From Oceanibaculum nanhaiense (lineage in GTDB: Bacteria > Pseudomonadota > Alphaproteobacteria > Oceanibaculales > Oceanibaculaceae), in NCBI RefSeq assembly GCF_002148795.1, contig NZ_MPOB01000001.1:434001-498000 (forward strand): a DNA stretch of 64,000 nucleotides, given 5' to 3'. Shown here piece after piece: positions 27,509-36,022 of this stretch. The notes below the pieces were generated by a model that searched no databases, had not been told where the DNA came from, and saw nothing but the letters and a program-made list of their open reading frames with translations. Made by a program: the position numbers and the translations under genes. How positions within the stretch are numbered: position 1 is the first letter of the stretch; every line of letters starts with the position of its first letter.

Positions 27509-28462
27509 ATGCCTGCCGAGATGGAAATGGCTGGCCGGGCAGGCGATCCACCGCGCAGGGTGGTGTCCGTTGGCGAATGCATGGTGGAACTGCGTGACCG
27601 CCCGGACCGGCTTTCCCGCGCGTTTGGCGGCGATACGCTGAACACGGCGGTCTATCTGGCGCGGCTTGGTGTTCCGGTCGCCTATCTGACGGCGCTGGGC
27701 GACGATCCCTACAGTGCGGAAATGCTGGCCGCCTGGCAGGCAGAGGGCGTGGGGTGCGGCGATGTCGCGATCCTGCCCGGCAAGCTGCCCGGCCTCTATG
27801 CGATCCGTGTCGATGGCGGCGGCGAGCGGTCCTTCTATTACTGGCGCGGGGCCGCCGCCGCGCGCGAGATGATGAAGGACGCGGCGGGCGACAGGATCGC
27901 CGATGCCATCGCCCACGCCGGGTGCGCCTATCTGTCGGCGATCACCCTGTCGATTCTGGATGCAGCCAGCCGGGCGCGGCTGAACGGTGCGCTGGACGCC
28001 TTGCGCGGCGCTGGCGGGCTGGTGGCCTTCGACAGCAATTACCGGCCGCGCAACTGGCCCGGACGCGAGGCAGCGCGGCTTGCCGTTCAGGCAACGCTGG
28101 CCCGGGTCGATATCGCCCTGCCGACCTTCGAGGACGAACAGGCGCTGTTCGACGATCCGTCGCCGGAGGCTACTGTGGCCAGACTGACCGCGGCGGGCGT
28201 ATCCGAAATTGTGGTGAAGCGCGGCGCCAGCCCGGCGCTGGTTGCGGCCGGCGGCCGGACTTGGCACAGTCCCCCGGAGCTGGTTGCCGATCCCGTTGAC
28301 ACCACGGCGGCGGGCGACGCCTTCAATGCCGGCTATCTGGCCGCCCGTCTGCGTGGCCTGGAACCGCCGTCGGCAGCGCGCGAGGGGCATCGCCTGGCGG
28401 CTGCCGTCATCCGTCACCCCGGCGCCATTATTCCGGTTGCCGCCATGCCCAAAGGTGAGTGA
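27509..28462 (+). CDS. PfkB-family sugar kinase, probable 2-dehydro-3-deoxygluconokinase
   Basis: 317 residues of the ribokinase/PfkB family. The N-terminal VVSVGECMVELRDR with GGDTLNTAVYLARLG is the usual KdgK beginning. The ATP/anion-hole motif DTTAAGDAFNAGYLAARL contains the catalytic Asp, and NYRPRNWPG is also typical of KdgK. The start at 27509 has AAAGGA six bases upstream; ATG 27503 overlaps that site. It would phosphorylate 2-keto-3-deoxygluconate or a close analogue. Divergent from the FAH-type dehydratase; the GST gene starts 5 bases downstream. Confidence 0.85.
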   Translation: MPAEMEMAGRAGDPPRRVVSVGECMVELRDRPDRLSRAFGGDTLNTAVYLARLGVPVAYLTALGDDPYSAEMLAAWQAEGVGCGDVAILPGKLPGLYAIRVDGGGERSFYYWRGAAAAREMMKDAAGDRIADAIAHAGCAYLSAITLSILDAASRARLNGALDALRGAGGLVAFDSNYRPRNWPGREAARLAVQATLARVDIALPTFEDEQALFDDPSPEATVARLTAAGVSEIVVKRGASPALVAAGGRTWHSPPELVADPVDTTAAGDAFNAGYLAARLRGLEPPSAAREGHRLAAAVIRHPGAIIPVAAMPKGE

Positions 28463-28467
28463 TCCGC

Positions 28468-29160
28468 ATGACCATCCGCTTCTACGACCTCGTCGGAACC
28501 GACAACCGCCGCATGAGTCCCTATGGCTGGCGCGTGCGCATGGCGCTCGCCCATAAGGGGCTGGACTATGAATGGGTGCCGGTACGCTTCACCGACAAGG
28601 AAGTGATCGGGTTTTCCGGCCAGAAGCTGGTGCCGGTTCTGACCGATGGCGAGACCGTGGTTTTCGACAGCTGGGCCATCGTCAATTATCTGGAGGACTC
28701 CTACCCCGACCGGCCCAGTATCTTCGGCGATTCCGGTGGGAAGGCGTTCGCAGAATTCATCATGCACTGGGCCAACACGCAGCTGCATCCGCCGCTCATC
28801 AAGCTGATCCTCGGCGATATCTTCAAGATCGTGCTGCCGGAGGACCAGCCCTATTTCCGCGAGAGCCGGGAAAAGCGCTTCGGCATGACGCTGGAGCAGG
28901 TCACCGACCAGTCGCCGGAGCGGGTGGCGGCCTTCCGCGCCGCGCTGGAGCCGGCGCGGCTCTGTCTGGCGTCGCGGCCCTATCTGGCCGGTGCGGCGCC
29001 ATCCTATGCCGATTATGCGCTGTTCGGCAGCCTGCAATGGGCGCGCTGCGGCAGTCCGCTGAAGCTGCTGGCCGAGGATGATCCGCTGCATGGCTGGCGG
29101 CAGCGCCTGCTCGACAGCTTCGACGGCATGCCGGGCAAGGCGGTCGGTTTTGCGGCTTAG
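28468..29160 (+). CDS. glutathione S-transferase family protein
   Basis: 230 residues. The thioredoxin-like N-terminal domain is evident (FYDLVGTDNRRMSPYGWRVR, with Ser in the usual catalytic region; LVPVLTDGETVVFDSWAIVN holding the GSH-binding Asp-Ser pair), followed by a helical C-terminal domain. The SPYGWRVRMALAHKGL part is typical of beta-etherase-like GSTs. The substrate is unknown. The stop overlaps the convergent amidase stop by 4 bases. Confidence 0.87.
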   Translation: MTIRFYDLVGTDNRRMSPYGWRVRMALAHKGLDYEWVPVRFTDKEVIGFSGQKLVPVLTDGETVVFDSWAIVNYLEDSYPDRPSIFGDSGGKAFAEFIMHWANTQLHPPLIKLILGDIFKIVLPEDQPYFRESREKRFGMTLEQVTDQSPERVAAFRAALEPARLCLASRPYLAGAAPSYADYALFGSLQWARCGSPLKLLAEDDPLHGWRQRLLDSFDGMPGKAVGFAA

Positions 29161-30332
29161 GCGGCTGCCAGCTTCTCCGCCAGGTCGAGCAGCATCCAGT
29201 CGCTGCCCGGCAGGCCGGCGATGGAGATGCCGAGCGGACAGCCCTCCAGCTTTGCCAGCGGCAGGGTGATCTGCGGCATGCCGGTGAGGCCGCCGGGGCA
29301 GGTCAGCTTCAGCATGGCGGCACGGTAGGCGCCCTCGGCGGCCCCCGACAGGGTCTTCAGCGGCGCCGGGCCGCTGGAGGCCGGCAGGCACAGCACGTCG
29401 CCCGGCTGCAGGATCGCCGCCAGGCGCTGGCGCGCCTTCTCCCGCACCTTGCCGGCCTCGGCGACTTGTTCCGCCGTCACCTGCCGGCCGAGGTCGAAGC
29501 GTTCGGCAATTTCCGGTGCCATTTTCGGCTGGGTCTTTGTGATCCACTCCCCATGCGCCTGCCAGGCCTCAAAGCCCTGGATCTGCCGGAAGGCGGCGAA
29601 CCAGACATCGAATCCATCCGGGTTCAGCGTTGCGTAATGGCGCGGCCCGACCGCGGCGATCAGCCGGTCCACCAGCGGTTTCAGCGCGTCGCGCATTTCC
29701 GGCGCCACCAGGTCGAAGCAATCGGTGGCGATCACCAGCCTGCCGGCGGGGAAGCTCTCGCGCGGCCCTAGCAGCACCTCACCGACGCGTGCCAGGGTGC
29801 GGGCATCGCGGGTGAACCAGCCCACAACGTCGAAACTGTCGGCCAGCGGTACCAGCCCATCCTTCGCCACCCGCCCATGCGTGGTGCGGATGCCGTAGAG
29901 GCCGCAATTATTCGCCGGCACGCGCACCGATCCACCTGTGTCGGTGCCGAGCGCGAAATCGACCAGCCCGCCCGCCACGGCGGCGGCGGAACCGCTGGAG
30001 GAGCCGCCGGGCAGCCGGTCGGGGCAGGCGGTATTCACCGGCGTGCCGTAATGCATGTTCACGCCGGCCAGGCTGTAGGCCAGCTCGTCGGTGATGGTCT
30101 TGCCGTGCAGGGCGGCGCCGGCGTCGAGCAGCTTGCTGACGGAGGAGGCAGTGGCGCCTGCCGGCTTGTGGGTCGCCAGCCAGTCGGGATTGCCGGCGCC
30201 GGTCACATGGCCTTCGATGTCGAACAGATCCTTCGCGGCGAAGCTGAGTCCGGAAAGCGGGCCGCCTTCCTTGCCCTCGATATGGATGTCGCCATGCGGG
30301 CAGAAGCAGCCGAGCCGGTTGTCCAGTGCCAT
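29157..30332 (-). CDS. amidase (amidase-signature family)
   Basis: 391 residues of the amidase-signature family with a Ser-cisSer-Lys triad: Lys in FAAKDLFDIEG near residue 30, and the Ser pair in LPGGSSSGSAAAVAGGLV and GTDTGGSVRVPANNCGLYG. The length is shorter than GatA (about 485) and no gatCB genes are adjacent, so it is a stand-alone amidase rather than the tRNA amidotransferase. The substrate is not predictable. The downstream position relative to the HAD hydrolase (54 bases) suggests one transcript. Confidence 0.9.
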   Translation of the reverse strand: MALDNRLGCFCPHGDIHIEGKEGGPLSGLSFAAKDLFDIEGHVTGAGNPDWLATHKPAGATASSVSKLLDAGAALHGKTITDELAYSLAGVNMHYGTPVNTACPDRLPGGSSSGSAAAVAGGLVDFALGTDTGGSVRVPANNCGLYGIRTTHGRVAKDGLVPLADSFDVVGWFTRDARTLARVGEVLLGPRESFPAGRLVIATDCFDLVAPEMRDALKPLVDRLIAAVGPRHYATLNPDGFDVWFAAFRQIQGFEAWQAHGEWITKTQPKMAPEIAERFDLGRQVTAEQVAEAGKVREKARQRLAAILQPGDVLCLPASSGPAPLKTLSGAAEGAYRAAMLKLTCPGGLTGMPQITLPLAKLEGCPLGISIAGLPGSDWMLLDLAEKLAAA

Positions 30333-30386
30333 CGTTCTCTCTGTGGTTGCGGGCGGAACAGGGGGGGACGGAATGGGGAGAGTGTG

Positions 30387-31100
30387 TCAGCAGCCCAGCT
30401 TGTCGGCCAGCTCAGTGAAGCTGCCGGCGGCGAGGTCGATGCCGGGTTCGACGGCCAGGTCCCGGGTCTGGCCGGGGCCATGCTCGGTCGGCCGGGCGAT
30501 GAAGGCGGTGCGCAGGCCGCTTTTCGCGGCGGCATGCAGGTCGGCATTGTGCGCGGCCACCATCATGCATTCGGCCGGCGCCAGCCCCAGCAGTTCCGCC
30601 GCCGCTTCATAGGCGCGCGGCTGCGGCTTGTAAGCCCGCGCCACTTCCGCCCCCAGGATCATGTCCCAGGGCATGCCGGCGCGTTTGGCCATGTTCACCA
30701 TCAGCGCGACATTGCCGTTCGACAGGGTGGCGATGATGAATTTGCGCTTCAGCCGGGTCAGCCCCTCTACCACGTCAGGCCAGGGGTCGAGCCGGTGCCA
30801 GGCGTGGTTCAGATGATCGATTTCCGTCGGGGCGATACCGCTGACACCGAACCGGTCAAGCAGGGTAAGCAGGCTTTCGCGGTGCAGATCGTCCAGCTTC
30901 GTCCAGGGCCGGGCGCCGGTGCGCACCTGTTCCATCGAGGGCTGGTAGAGGCTGCGCCAGGCATCGGCGAAGGCCGGCCCGTCGAGCCCCAGCCCGTGCG
31001 ACCGCGCGAAGGCGTCCACCTCACGGGCGATGCTGGTGCGCCAATCGACCACCGTTCCAAACACGTCGAACGTCAAGGCCCTGATTGCGGACACGTCCAT
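30387..31100 (-). CDS. haloacid dehalogenase type II (HAD superfamily hydrolase)
   Basis: 237 residues. The nucleophile Asp is in ALTFDVFGTVVDWRTSI; motif II is ATLSNGNVALMV; motif III/IV are KPQPRAYEAAAELLGL and MVAAHNADLHAAAKSGLRTAF. The VDWR stretch and overall pattern are those of L-2-haloacid dehalogenases, which hydrolyse 2-haloalkanoates, but many related HAD proteins are phosphatases. It is transcribed ahead of the amidase. Confidence 0.85.
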   Translation of the reverse strand: MDVSAIRALTFDVFGTVVDWRTSIAREVDAFARSHGLGLDGPAFADAWRSLYQPSMEQVRTGARPWTKLDDLHRESLLTLLDRFGVSGIAPTEIDHLNHAWHRLDPWPDVVEGLTRLKRKFIIATLSNGNVALMVNMAKRAGMPWDMILGAEVARAYKPQPRAYEAAAELLGLAPAECMMVAAHNADLHAAAKSGLRTAFIARPTEHGPGQTRDLAVEPGIDLAAGSFTELADKLGC

Positions 31101-31274
31101 CCCCCACCCCCTCTTTCAGCAAAGCCGCCCCGAATTTACCGCACTCTAGCGTCTGCCGCAGGGCCAATCTACGGCATGTTATGGGGTGACTCTACTGTTC
31201 TGCCTGAGTATTCTTCTTTAATCAGTTGATTTTAAGGTTAGAATCCTGTGTATTGCTCGAAGGGGGCATGAGCA

Positions 31275-31835
31275 ATGCGGATAGTGGCAATATTCATGGC
31301 GGCACTGGTTCTGGCCGGCTGCGGGATGACCGCGAAAGCGCCTGCACCTGCCGCGCCCGATGCCGGGTCTGGCAGCGCTGCCTTGCCGGGGCAGGAGGCG
31401 CATGCCCTGCGGCCCTATCCGGAGACGGATGAATTCCTGCAATGCGTGCCCTTCGCCCGCACGGTTTCCGGCGTGGAAATTTATGGCGATGCCTGGACCT
31501 GGTGGACGCAGGCCGAGGGGCGCTATCGCCGTGGCAGGGAGCCCAGAATCGGTGCCGTGCTGGCGCTCCGCCAGACCGGTCGGCTGCGCCTCGGCCATGT
31601 TGCGGTGGTCGTCGCGCGGATCGACGAGCGCCGTCTTCTGGTCAGTCACGCCAATTGGGGCGGCGATTCCCGCACCAGGGGTAAAATCCACACACGCCAG
31701 CCAGTAATGGATGTCTCGCCGGCCAATGACTGGAGCCAGCTGCGCTTTATGAACACGCAAGGAACATTTGGCAGTGTTTATCCGGCACATGGTTTCATTT
31801 ACCCGGAACAGGCTGTCGCTGCTCTCGGAAGATAA
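31275..31835 (+). CDS. lipoprotein with CHAP-like amidase/peptidase domain
   Basis: 186 residues. The lipobox LVLAGC makes Cys16 the lipidated residue. After an Ala/Pro linker, the CHAP (NlpC/P60-like) fold is suggested by the catalytic Cys57 in EFLQCVPFARTVSGVEIYGD, a Trp-rich DAWTWW helix, the catalytic His108 in RLGHVAVVVARI, and the following VSHANWGGD with a polar third residue. It probably cleaves peptidoglycan peptides at the cell envelope. Upstream is an AT-richer 175-base gap; downstream is the AT-rich patch. Confidence 0.8.
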   Translation: MRIVAIFMAALVLAGCGMTAKAPAPAAPDAGSGSAALPGQEAHALRPYPETDEFLQCVPFARTVSGVEIYGDAWTWWTQAEGRYRRGREPRIGAVLALRQTGRLRLGHVAVVVARIDERRLLVSHANWGGDSRTRGKIHTRQPVMDVSPANDWSQLRFMNTQGTFGSVYPAHGFIYPEQAVAALGR

Positions 31836-32004
31836 TAGAAAATCGAGTTATGTAAAAATTTATGAAAATAAAAATGGGTGGTGTTGAATCTTCCGATTTT
31901 TCTAGTGAAGCAATTTTTCTTTTTGGAATTAACATTAGTTTAACGATTTACAACAATCCTGTTATCTTCACACGCGTCCTGTGTGTCCAATGATGGGGGA
32001 CTCG
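31836..32004. other. AT-rich intergenic patch
   Basis: Roughly one third G+C by eye in a genome of about two thirds, with runs such as AAAAATTTATGAAAATAAAAA. It holds no reading frame of note and no clear terminator for the lipoprotein gene. Its right end carries a sigma-70-like promoter for the next gene. Confidence 0.7.
31939..31967 (+). promoter_or_regulatory. candidate sigma-70 promoter
   Basis: TTTAAC (31939-31944), 17-base spacer, TTATCT (31962-31967), 37 bases before the start codon of the small downstream gene. Confidence 0.45.
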
Positions 32005-32235
32005 ATGTTTATGTGGAAGAAGGATGTTCATATCGAGCCGGGTATGCGGGTCGAGACTTTGAGCCGCTGGGGCGATACGAGCTGGATGATCGAGGGGGTC
32101 GTCAGCATCGAAGGCATTGCCCATGCCCGCTTGATGCCTGTTGATCCCGCCCGCGATTCGATCACCATCGCGGTTTCCGCTTTGGCCGACAAGCACCGCT
32201 TCCGGGTGCATCCGATGGCGGCTGTCGCCGGCTAG
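32005..32235 (+). CDS. small hypothetical protein (76 aa)
   Basis: Unrecognised. The start at 32005 (MFMWKKDVHIEPGMRV) has GGGGGA close upstream; in-frame ATGs at 31990 and 31993 are alternatives. The composition is beta-rich (RVETLSRWGDTSWMIEGVVS, HARLMPVDPARDSITIAV), suggesting a small SH3- or KOW-like barrel that describes a binding surface, but this is only a look. No export signal. It has its own candidate promoter in the AT-rich patch and precedes the heat-shock gene. Confidence 0.6.
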   Translation: MFMWKKDVHIEPGMRVETLSRWGDTSWMIEGVVSIEGIAHARLMPVDPARDSITIAVSALADKHRFRVHPMAAVAG

Positions 32236-32291
32236 ACTCTGTCTGTCTGCGCCGGATTGCATTGGCCCCGGCCGCGATAGGGCGGCGGGGG

Positions 32292-32320
32292 CTTGATCGG
32301 GTATTTCCCATCCCCTACAT
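32292..32320 (+). promoter_or_regulatory. candidate heat-shock (RpoH, sigma-32) promoter of hsp20
   Basis: CTTGAT (32292-32297), 17 bases, then CTACAT (32315-32320) within CCCCTACAT. Alphaproteobacterial RpoH promoters have CTTG and a C-rich -10 box at this spacing. The expected start near 32327 gives a leader of about 97 bases. Confidence 0.5.
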
Positions 32321-32326
32321 AAAGCA

Positions 32327-32426
32327 TGGCGGTGCCAATCGGGCCGCCGGCTTCAGGCGCCGTTTACCGGGCCTTCTGAAGTCGTCTCAAGACCGTCTCG
32401 CTCATCGGGAGGAGGAAGGTCGCATG
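32327..32426 (+). promoter_or_regulatory. ROSE-like RNA thermometer in the hsp20 leader
   Basis: The 3'-proximal hairpin pairs C-T-C (32401-32403) with GAG (32409-32411) and C-T-C (32397-32399) with GAG (32412-32414), leaving G32400 bulged opposite the Shine-Dalgarno GGAGGAGG. The U-Y-G-C-U core of ROSE elements is present as TCGCT (32398-32402). The leader length and its GC-rich upstream hairpins also fit ROSE elements, which control small heat-shock genes in this class. Confidence 0.55.
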
Positions 32427-32837
32427 ACGCGCATGACTGCATTCAACAGCCCGTTCCTGCTGGGCTTCGATCATTTCGAACGGGCGCTGGACCGTATCAC
32501 CAAGGCGTCCACGGAAAGCTATCCCCCGTACAATATCGTGCAGACCGGCGCCAACAGCCTGCGCATCACGCTGGCTGTGGCCGGCTTTGGACCGGAGGCT
32601 CTGGAGGTTCTGGTCGAAGGCAACCAGTTGCAGATTCGCGGTCGCCAGAGCGAGGAGACGGAGCGGGTTTTCGTCCATCGCGGCATCGCCACCCGCCAGT
32701 TTCAGCGCAGCTTCATGCTCGCCGAAGGGATGAAGGTCAGTGCGGCGGCGCTGGGCAACGGGCTTCTGCACGTCGATCTGGAGCGCCCTGAACCGGAAAC
32801 CAGGATTCAGCGCGTGGCGATCACGACGGCGTCTTAA
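32424..32837 (+). CDS. small heat-shock protein (Hsp20/IbpA family)
   Basis: ATP-independent holdase of 137 residues. The alpha-crystallin domain runs from about residue 35 to 125, with the N-terminal FLLGFDHFERALDRI, YPPYNIVQTGANSLRITLAV, and the RGIATRQFQRSFMLAEGM strand that precedes the conserved loop. ATG at 32424 is preceded by GGAGGAGG, predicted to be hidden in a heat-labile hairpin. The DUF1150 gene lies 93 bases downstream, a pairing common in alphaproteobacteria. Confidence 0.94.
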   Translation: MTRMTAFNSPFLLGFDHFERALDRITKASTESYPPYNIVQTGANSLRITLAVAGFGPEALEVLVEGNQLQIRGRQSEETERVFVHRGIATRQFQRSFMLAEGMKVSAAALGNGLLHVDLERPEPETRIQRVAITTAS

Positions 32838-32930
32838 CCAATCGGCAGTGATTTGCCGGCAATATAGCGTTTCCGGGCCAGGCGACAGCCGCTTGCGTCA
32901 GGCAGCCCGGAAGAATATGGGATAGCGACC

Positions 32931-33149
32931 ATGAACATGCTTCAGAAATTCCATCCGATGTCGAATCAGGACCTGGTCATGCTGGGCCTGAACGATGTGG
33001 CCTATATCCGCACGGTCCCCTCCCTGGAGGGGCAGTCGGGATTCGCCATTCACGCCGCCGACGGTACCGAGATGCTGGTCGTCGATAGCGTCGCATTGGC
33101 GATGGCGACAATCCGCCAGAACGATATGGAGCCGCTGCTGGTGCATTGA
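32931..33149 (+). CDS. DUF1150 family protein (72 aa)
   Basis: A small soluble protein with the DUF1150 pattern: MSNQDLVMLGLNDVAYIRTV followed by FAIHAADGTEMLVVDSVALA. The family is nearly restricted to alphaproteobacteria and is often found after hsp20-type genes. Function unknown; heat-shock co-expression is inferred from position. Confidence 0.85.
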   Translation: MNMLQKFHPMSNQDLVMLGLNDVAYIRTVPSLEGQSGFAIHAADGTEMLVVDSVALAMATIRQNDMEPLLVH

Positions 33150-33208
33150 CCGCGCTCCGCCGGCCGGGGCGATGCCCCGCCGGTGACGATATCAGGCTGC
33201 GCCGCCTT

Positions 33209-33673
33209 TCAGGCGGCGTGGCTGGTCGGAGTCTGGGTCAGTACGGCATAGAGCCCGTCCGCCGTGTCGCATCCCCTCAGCTTGCTGCAGGTCGAACGAT
33301 CACGCAGCAGCCGCGATACCCGCGCCAGTGCCTTCAGATGATCCGCTCCCGCCGATTCGGGCGCCAGCAGCAGAAAGATCAGATCGACCGGCTCGTCGTC
33401 GATCGAATCGAAATCGATCGGCTTGTCCAGCCGCGCGAAAATGCCGTAGAGCCGGGTCAGCTCCGGCAGCTTGCCATGCGGAATGGCAATGCCGTTGCCC
33501 ACGCCCGTGGTGCCCAGGCGCTCGCGCTCCAGCAGCACTTCGAAGATGCGCCGCTCTTCCAGTCCGGTAAGCTCGGCAGCCTTACGCGCAAGCTCCTGCA
33601 AAGCCTGCTTCTTGCTGGTCGCCCGCAGAGAGGCGATCACAGCGTCCGGTGAGATCAGGTCCATGATTTCCAT
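33209..33673 (-). CDS. ptsN: PTS IIA-like nitrogen-regulatory protein PtsN
   Basis: Phosphoacceptor protein of the PTS-Ntr system, which links nitrogen/carbon state to potassium and stress control. 154 residues of the mannitol-type EIIA fold; the phosphorylated His is in GNGIAIPHGKLPEL. It lies downstream of hpf and rpoN on the same strand, the classic rpoN-hpf-ptsN order. The EI-Ntr (ptsP) and NPr genes are not in the window. Confidence 0.94.
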   Translation of the reverse strand: MEIMDLISPDAVIASLRATSKKQALQELARKAAELTGLEERRIFEVLLERERLGTTGVGNGIAIPHGKLPELTRLYGIFARLDKPIDFDSIDDEPVDLIFLLLAPESAGADHLKALARVSRLLRDRSTCSKLRGCDTADGLYAVLTQTPTSHAA

Positions 33674-33724
33674 GCTTGAAACGGCCCCGTTGTCTGTTGC
33701 GGGGCGGGCACAGCCCGCCCGTTC

Positions 33725-34294
33725 CTACATCTGGGGATCGATCCACCCTATATTGCCGTCTTCACGCCGATAGACGACGTTCAGCCGGCCGTTTGAGGCA
33801 AGGCGGAACATCAGTACCGGCTTGCCCGCAAGATCCATCCGCATGGCCGCGTCGCGCGGCGTCAGCGTGGGGATTTCGGTCTTCATTTCGGCCACGATCA
33901 GCGCGTCGTCACCGACAGGCTCGGCCCCTTCCTCTTCCGGTTCGGGGGCCAGCACATAATGCTGTGCCGACAGAACCTCTCCGACCCTGGCCGCGTTCTT
34001 GTGGTGATCGCGCAGCCGCCGCTTGTAGCGGCGCAGCTGCTTGGCGACGCGGGTGCAGGCATTGTCGAAGGCGACATGGGCGTCATCCGCCTCGCCGCTG
34101 GCCTGCACATCAATGCCGCGGCCGACATGCACATCGATATCGGCGGTGAACATCACCGCATCGCGTGACATGACAACCTTGGCTTCCAGCGCCGACCCGA
34201 AATACTTCTCGATCTCGGAACGCAGATTCTTGTCGATATGGTGACGCAAAGCGTCGCCGACGTCGATCTGCTTGCCCTTGACGGTGAGCTGCAT
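33725..34294 (-). CDS. hpf: long-form ribosome hibernation promoting factor
   Basis: 189 residues: an N-terminal S30AE domain (MQLTVKGKQIDVGDALRHHI to about 105) that binds the 30S decoding centre, a Glu/Pro linker, and a C-terminal dimerisation domain (LTPRDAAMRMDLAGKPVLMF) that makes 100S ribosome dimers. Long form is the rule in alphaproteobacteria. It follows rpoN by 160 bases, a gap without a gene. Confidence 0.94.
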   Translation of the reverse strand: MQLTVKGKQIDVGDALRHHIDKNLRSEIEKYFGSALEAKVVMSRDAVMFTADIDVHVGRGIDVQASGEADDAHVAFDNACTRVAKQLRRYKRRLRDHHKNAARVGEVLSAQHYVLAPEPEEEGAEPVGDDALIVAEMKTEIPTLTPRDAAMRMDLAGKPVLMFRLASNGRLNVVYRREDGNIGWIDPQM

Positions 34295-34454
34295 AGAGCA
34301 CCCCGTTTCTATGTTTATCCACTCCGCCGGTCCGCCGCCGATGCGGATTTTATCCGGCAGGAGGCGCGGACCATACTGCCCTCGCCTGAAGAGTCAAGCT
34401 TAGGCGGACCGGCCTGGCAAGGCCTTGACAAAAGCAAAAATTGGGTGTGCCGGA

Positions 34455-35987
34455 TCACAGGCCAAGGCTTTTCTCCCGGCGGCGTTGAACAGATGAGGGA
34501 ATGCGCATGGATTCCCGATACTTGGCGACGGTTCTTCTGGCGATATCGACGCCGCCCGTCTGCAAAATCTCGACGATCCGGTCATCCGACAGCACGGCGT
34601 CGGCAGGCTCCGCATCGATCAGCGTCTTGATGCGGAAGCGCACCGACTCGGCGGAATGGCTGGCCGCCCCGTCCATGGCCGAGATCGCGGCGCTGAAAAA
34701 GAACTTCAGTTCGAACACGCCGCGCGGGCTGGCGATGTATTTGTTCGCCGTCACCCGGCTGACGGTGCTTTCGTGCATGCCGATGGCATCGGCGATGTCG
34801 CGCAGTACCAGGGGGCGCAGATGGCCGATGCCGTGCCGGAAGAAGGCGTCCTGCTGGCGCACGATCTCGCCCGACACCTTGATGATGGTGGTGGCGCGCT
34901 GGTGCAGCGACTTCACCAGCCAGTTGGCCGATTGCAGCTGTTCGGACAGGTAATCCTTGTCCTCGCGGCGCAGGCCGCTGCGGCTGATGGCGGCATGGTA
35001 GCGCCGGTTGACCAGCACGCGCGGCAGGGTGTCGCTGTTCAGCTCGATCTCCCAGCCGCCATCGGCGGTCGGGCGCATCAGCACATCGGGGATCAGCGTC
35101 GGCGGTGCCTCGCGCTCGAAGCGCTCTCCGGGCTTCGGATTCAGCGCCTTGATCTCGGTGACCATGTCGCCGAGATCCTCGTTATCGACGCCACACAGGC
35201 GGCGCAAGGCGCTGAGATCGCGCTTGGCCAGCAGTTCCAGATTGTCGAGCAGCGCCTGCATTGCCGGGTCCAGCCGGTTCTTCTCGCGCAGCTGCAGGGC
35301 GAGGCATTCCTTCAGCGAGCGGGCGAAGATGCCGGGCGGGTCCAGCCGCTGCAGCCGGTCCAGTACCGCCTCCACCTGCTCCAGCGTGCATCCCAGCGCC
35401 TCGGCGATGGCCTCGCAGCCGGTGGTGAGCCAGCCGCAATCATCCAGCTGCCCGATCATGTAGCTGGCGATGGCGCGGTCCAGCGGGGCGGCGAAATCGG
35501 CGCCGACCTGTTCGTTCAGATGTTCGGACAGGCTTTTCTCCGAGGCCAGCGTGCGGTCGCGCAGATCCTCCTCGTCGCTGAAATCGCCGCCGCCGCCGGA
35601 GGTCTTCCAGTTCAGCGATTCGCCGCCGCTGCCCTCGCCGGTATATTCGTTGCTGCTCCAGAGGTTGGTATCGCCGGCATCGGAGTCGAGCGGGCCGTCG
35701 CCCTCGCCGGGCAGGGTGTCGCCGCCGGCAAGTACGGCGGTGTCCTGACGGTCGGAGGAGAGTTGGGGCGTGTCGTCCCGGTCGAGATCGGCGTCGATGC
35801 CACCCTCGATCCGGACGTCGCCATCGCCATCGTCACGCTCCAGCAGCGGGTTCTGCTCGATCTCGCGTTCGATATAGTCGGCGAGTTCCAGATTCGAGAG
35901 CTGCAGCAGCTTGATCGCCTGCTGCAGTTGCGGCGTCATCACCAACGCCTGCGACTGTCTGAGGTCTAACCGCTGCGCCAATGCCAT
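34455..35987 (-). CDS. rpoN: RNA polymerase sigma-54 factor
   Basis: 510 residues. The N-terminal Gln-rich activator-interacting region starts LRQSQALVMTPQLQQAIKLL; an acidic Region II follows; then the core-binding domain; the helix-turn-helix lies around MHESTVSRVTANKYIASPRG; and the RpoN box is ARRTVAKYRESMRI near the C-terminus. The gene follows lptB by 35 bases, the standard arrangement. Confidence 0.97.
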   Translation of the reverse strand: MALAQRLDLRQSQALVMTPQLQQAIKLLQLSNLELADYIEREIEQNPLLERDDGDGDVRIEGGIDADLDRDDTPQLSSDRQDTAVLAGGDTLPGEGDGPLDSDAGDTNLWSSNEYTGEGSGGESLNWKTSGGGGDFSDEEDLRDRTLASEKSLSEHLNEQVGADFAAPLDRAIASYMIGQLDDCGWLTTGCEAIAEALGCTLEQVEAVLDRLQRLDPPGIFARSLKECLALQLREKNRLDPAMQALLDNLELLAKRDLSALRRLCGVDNEDLGDMVTEIKALNPKPGERFEREAPPTLIPDVLMRPTADGGWEIELNSDTLPRVLVNRRYHAAISRSGLRREDKDYLSEQLQSANWLVKSLHQRATTIIKVSGEIVRQQDAFFRHGIGHLRPLVLRDIADAIGMHESTVSRVTANKYIASPRGVFELKFFFSAAISAMDGAASHSAESVRFRIKTLIDAEPADAVLSDDRIVEILQTGGVDIARRTVAKYRESMRIPSSVQRRREKSLGL

Positions 35988-36022
35988 GACCGTTCCGTCC
36001 CGTCCGACCGGTTACGCTTGCA

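Noticed and set aside
34400-34454. A sigma-54 promoter before hpf (CCGGCAC ... TTTTTGC)
   Set aside because: The distance between the GG and GC dinucleotides is 14 bases, not the required 10.
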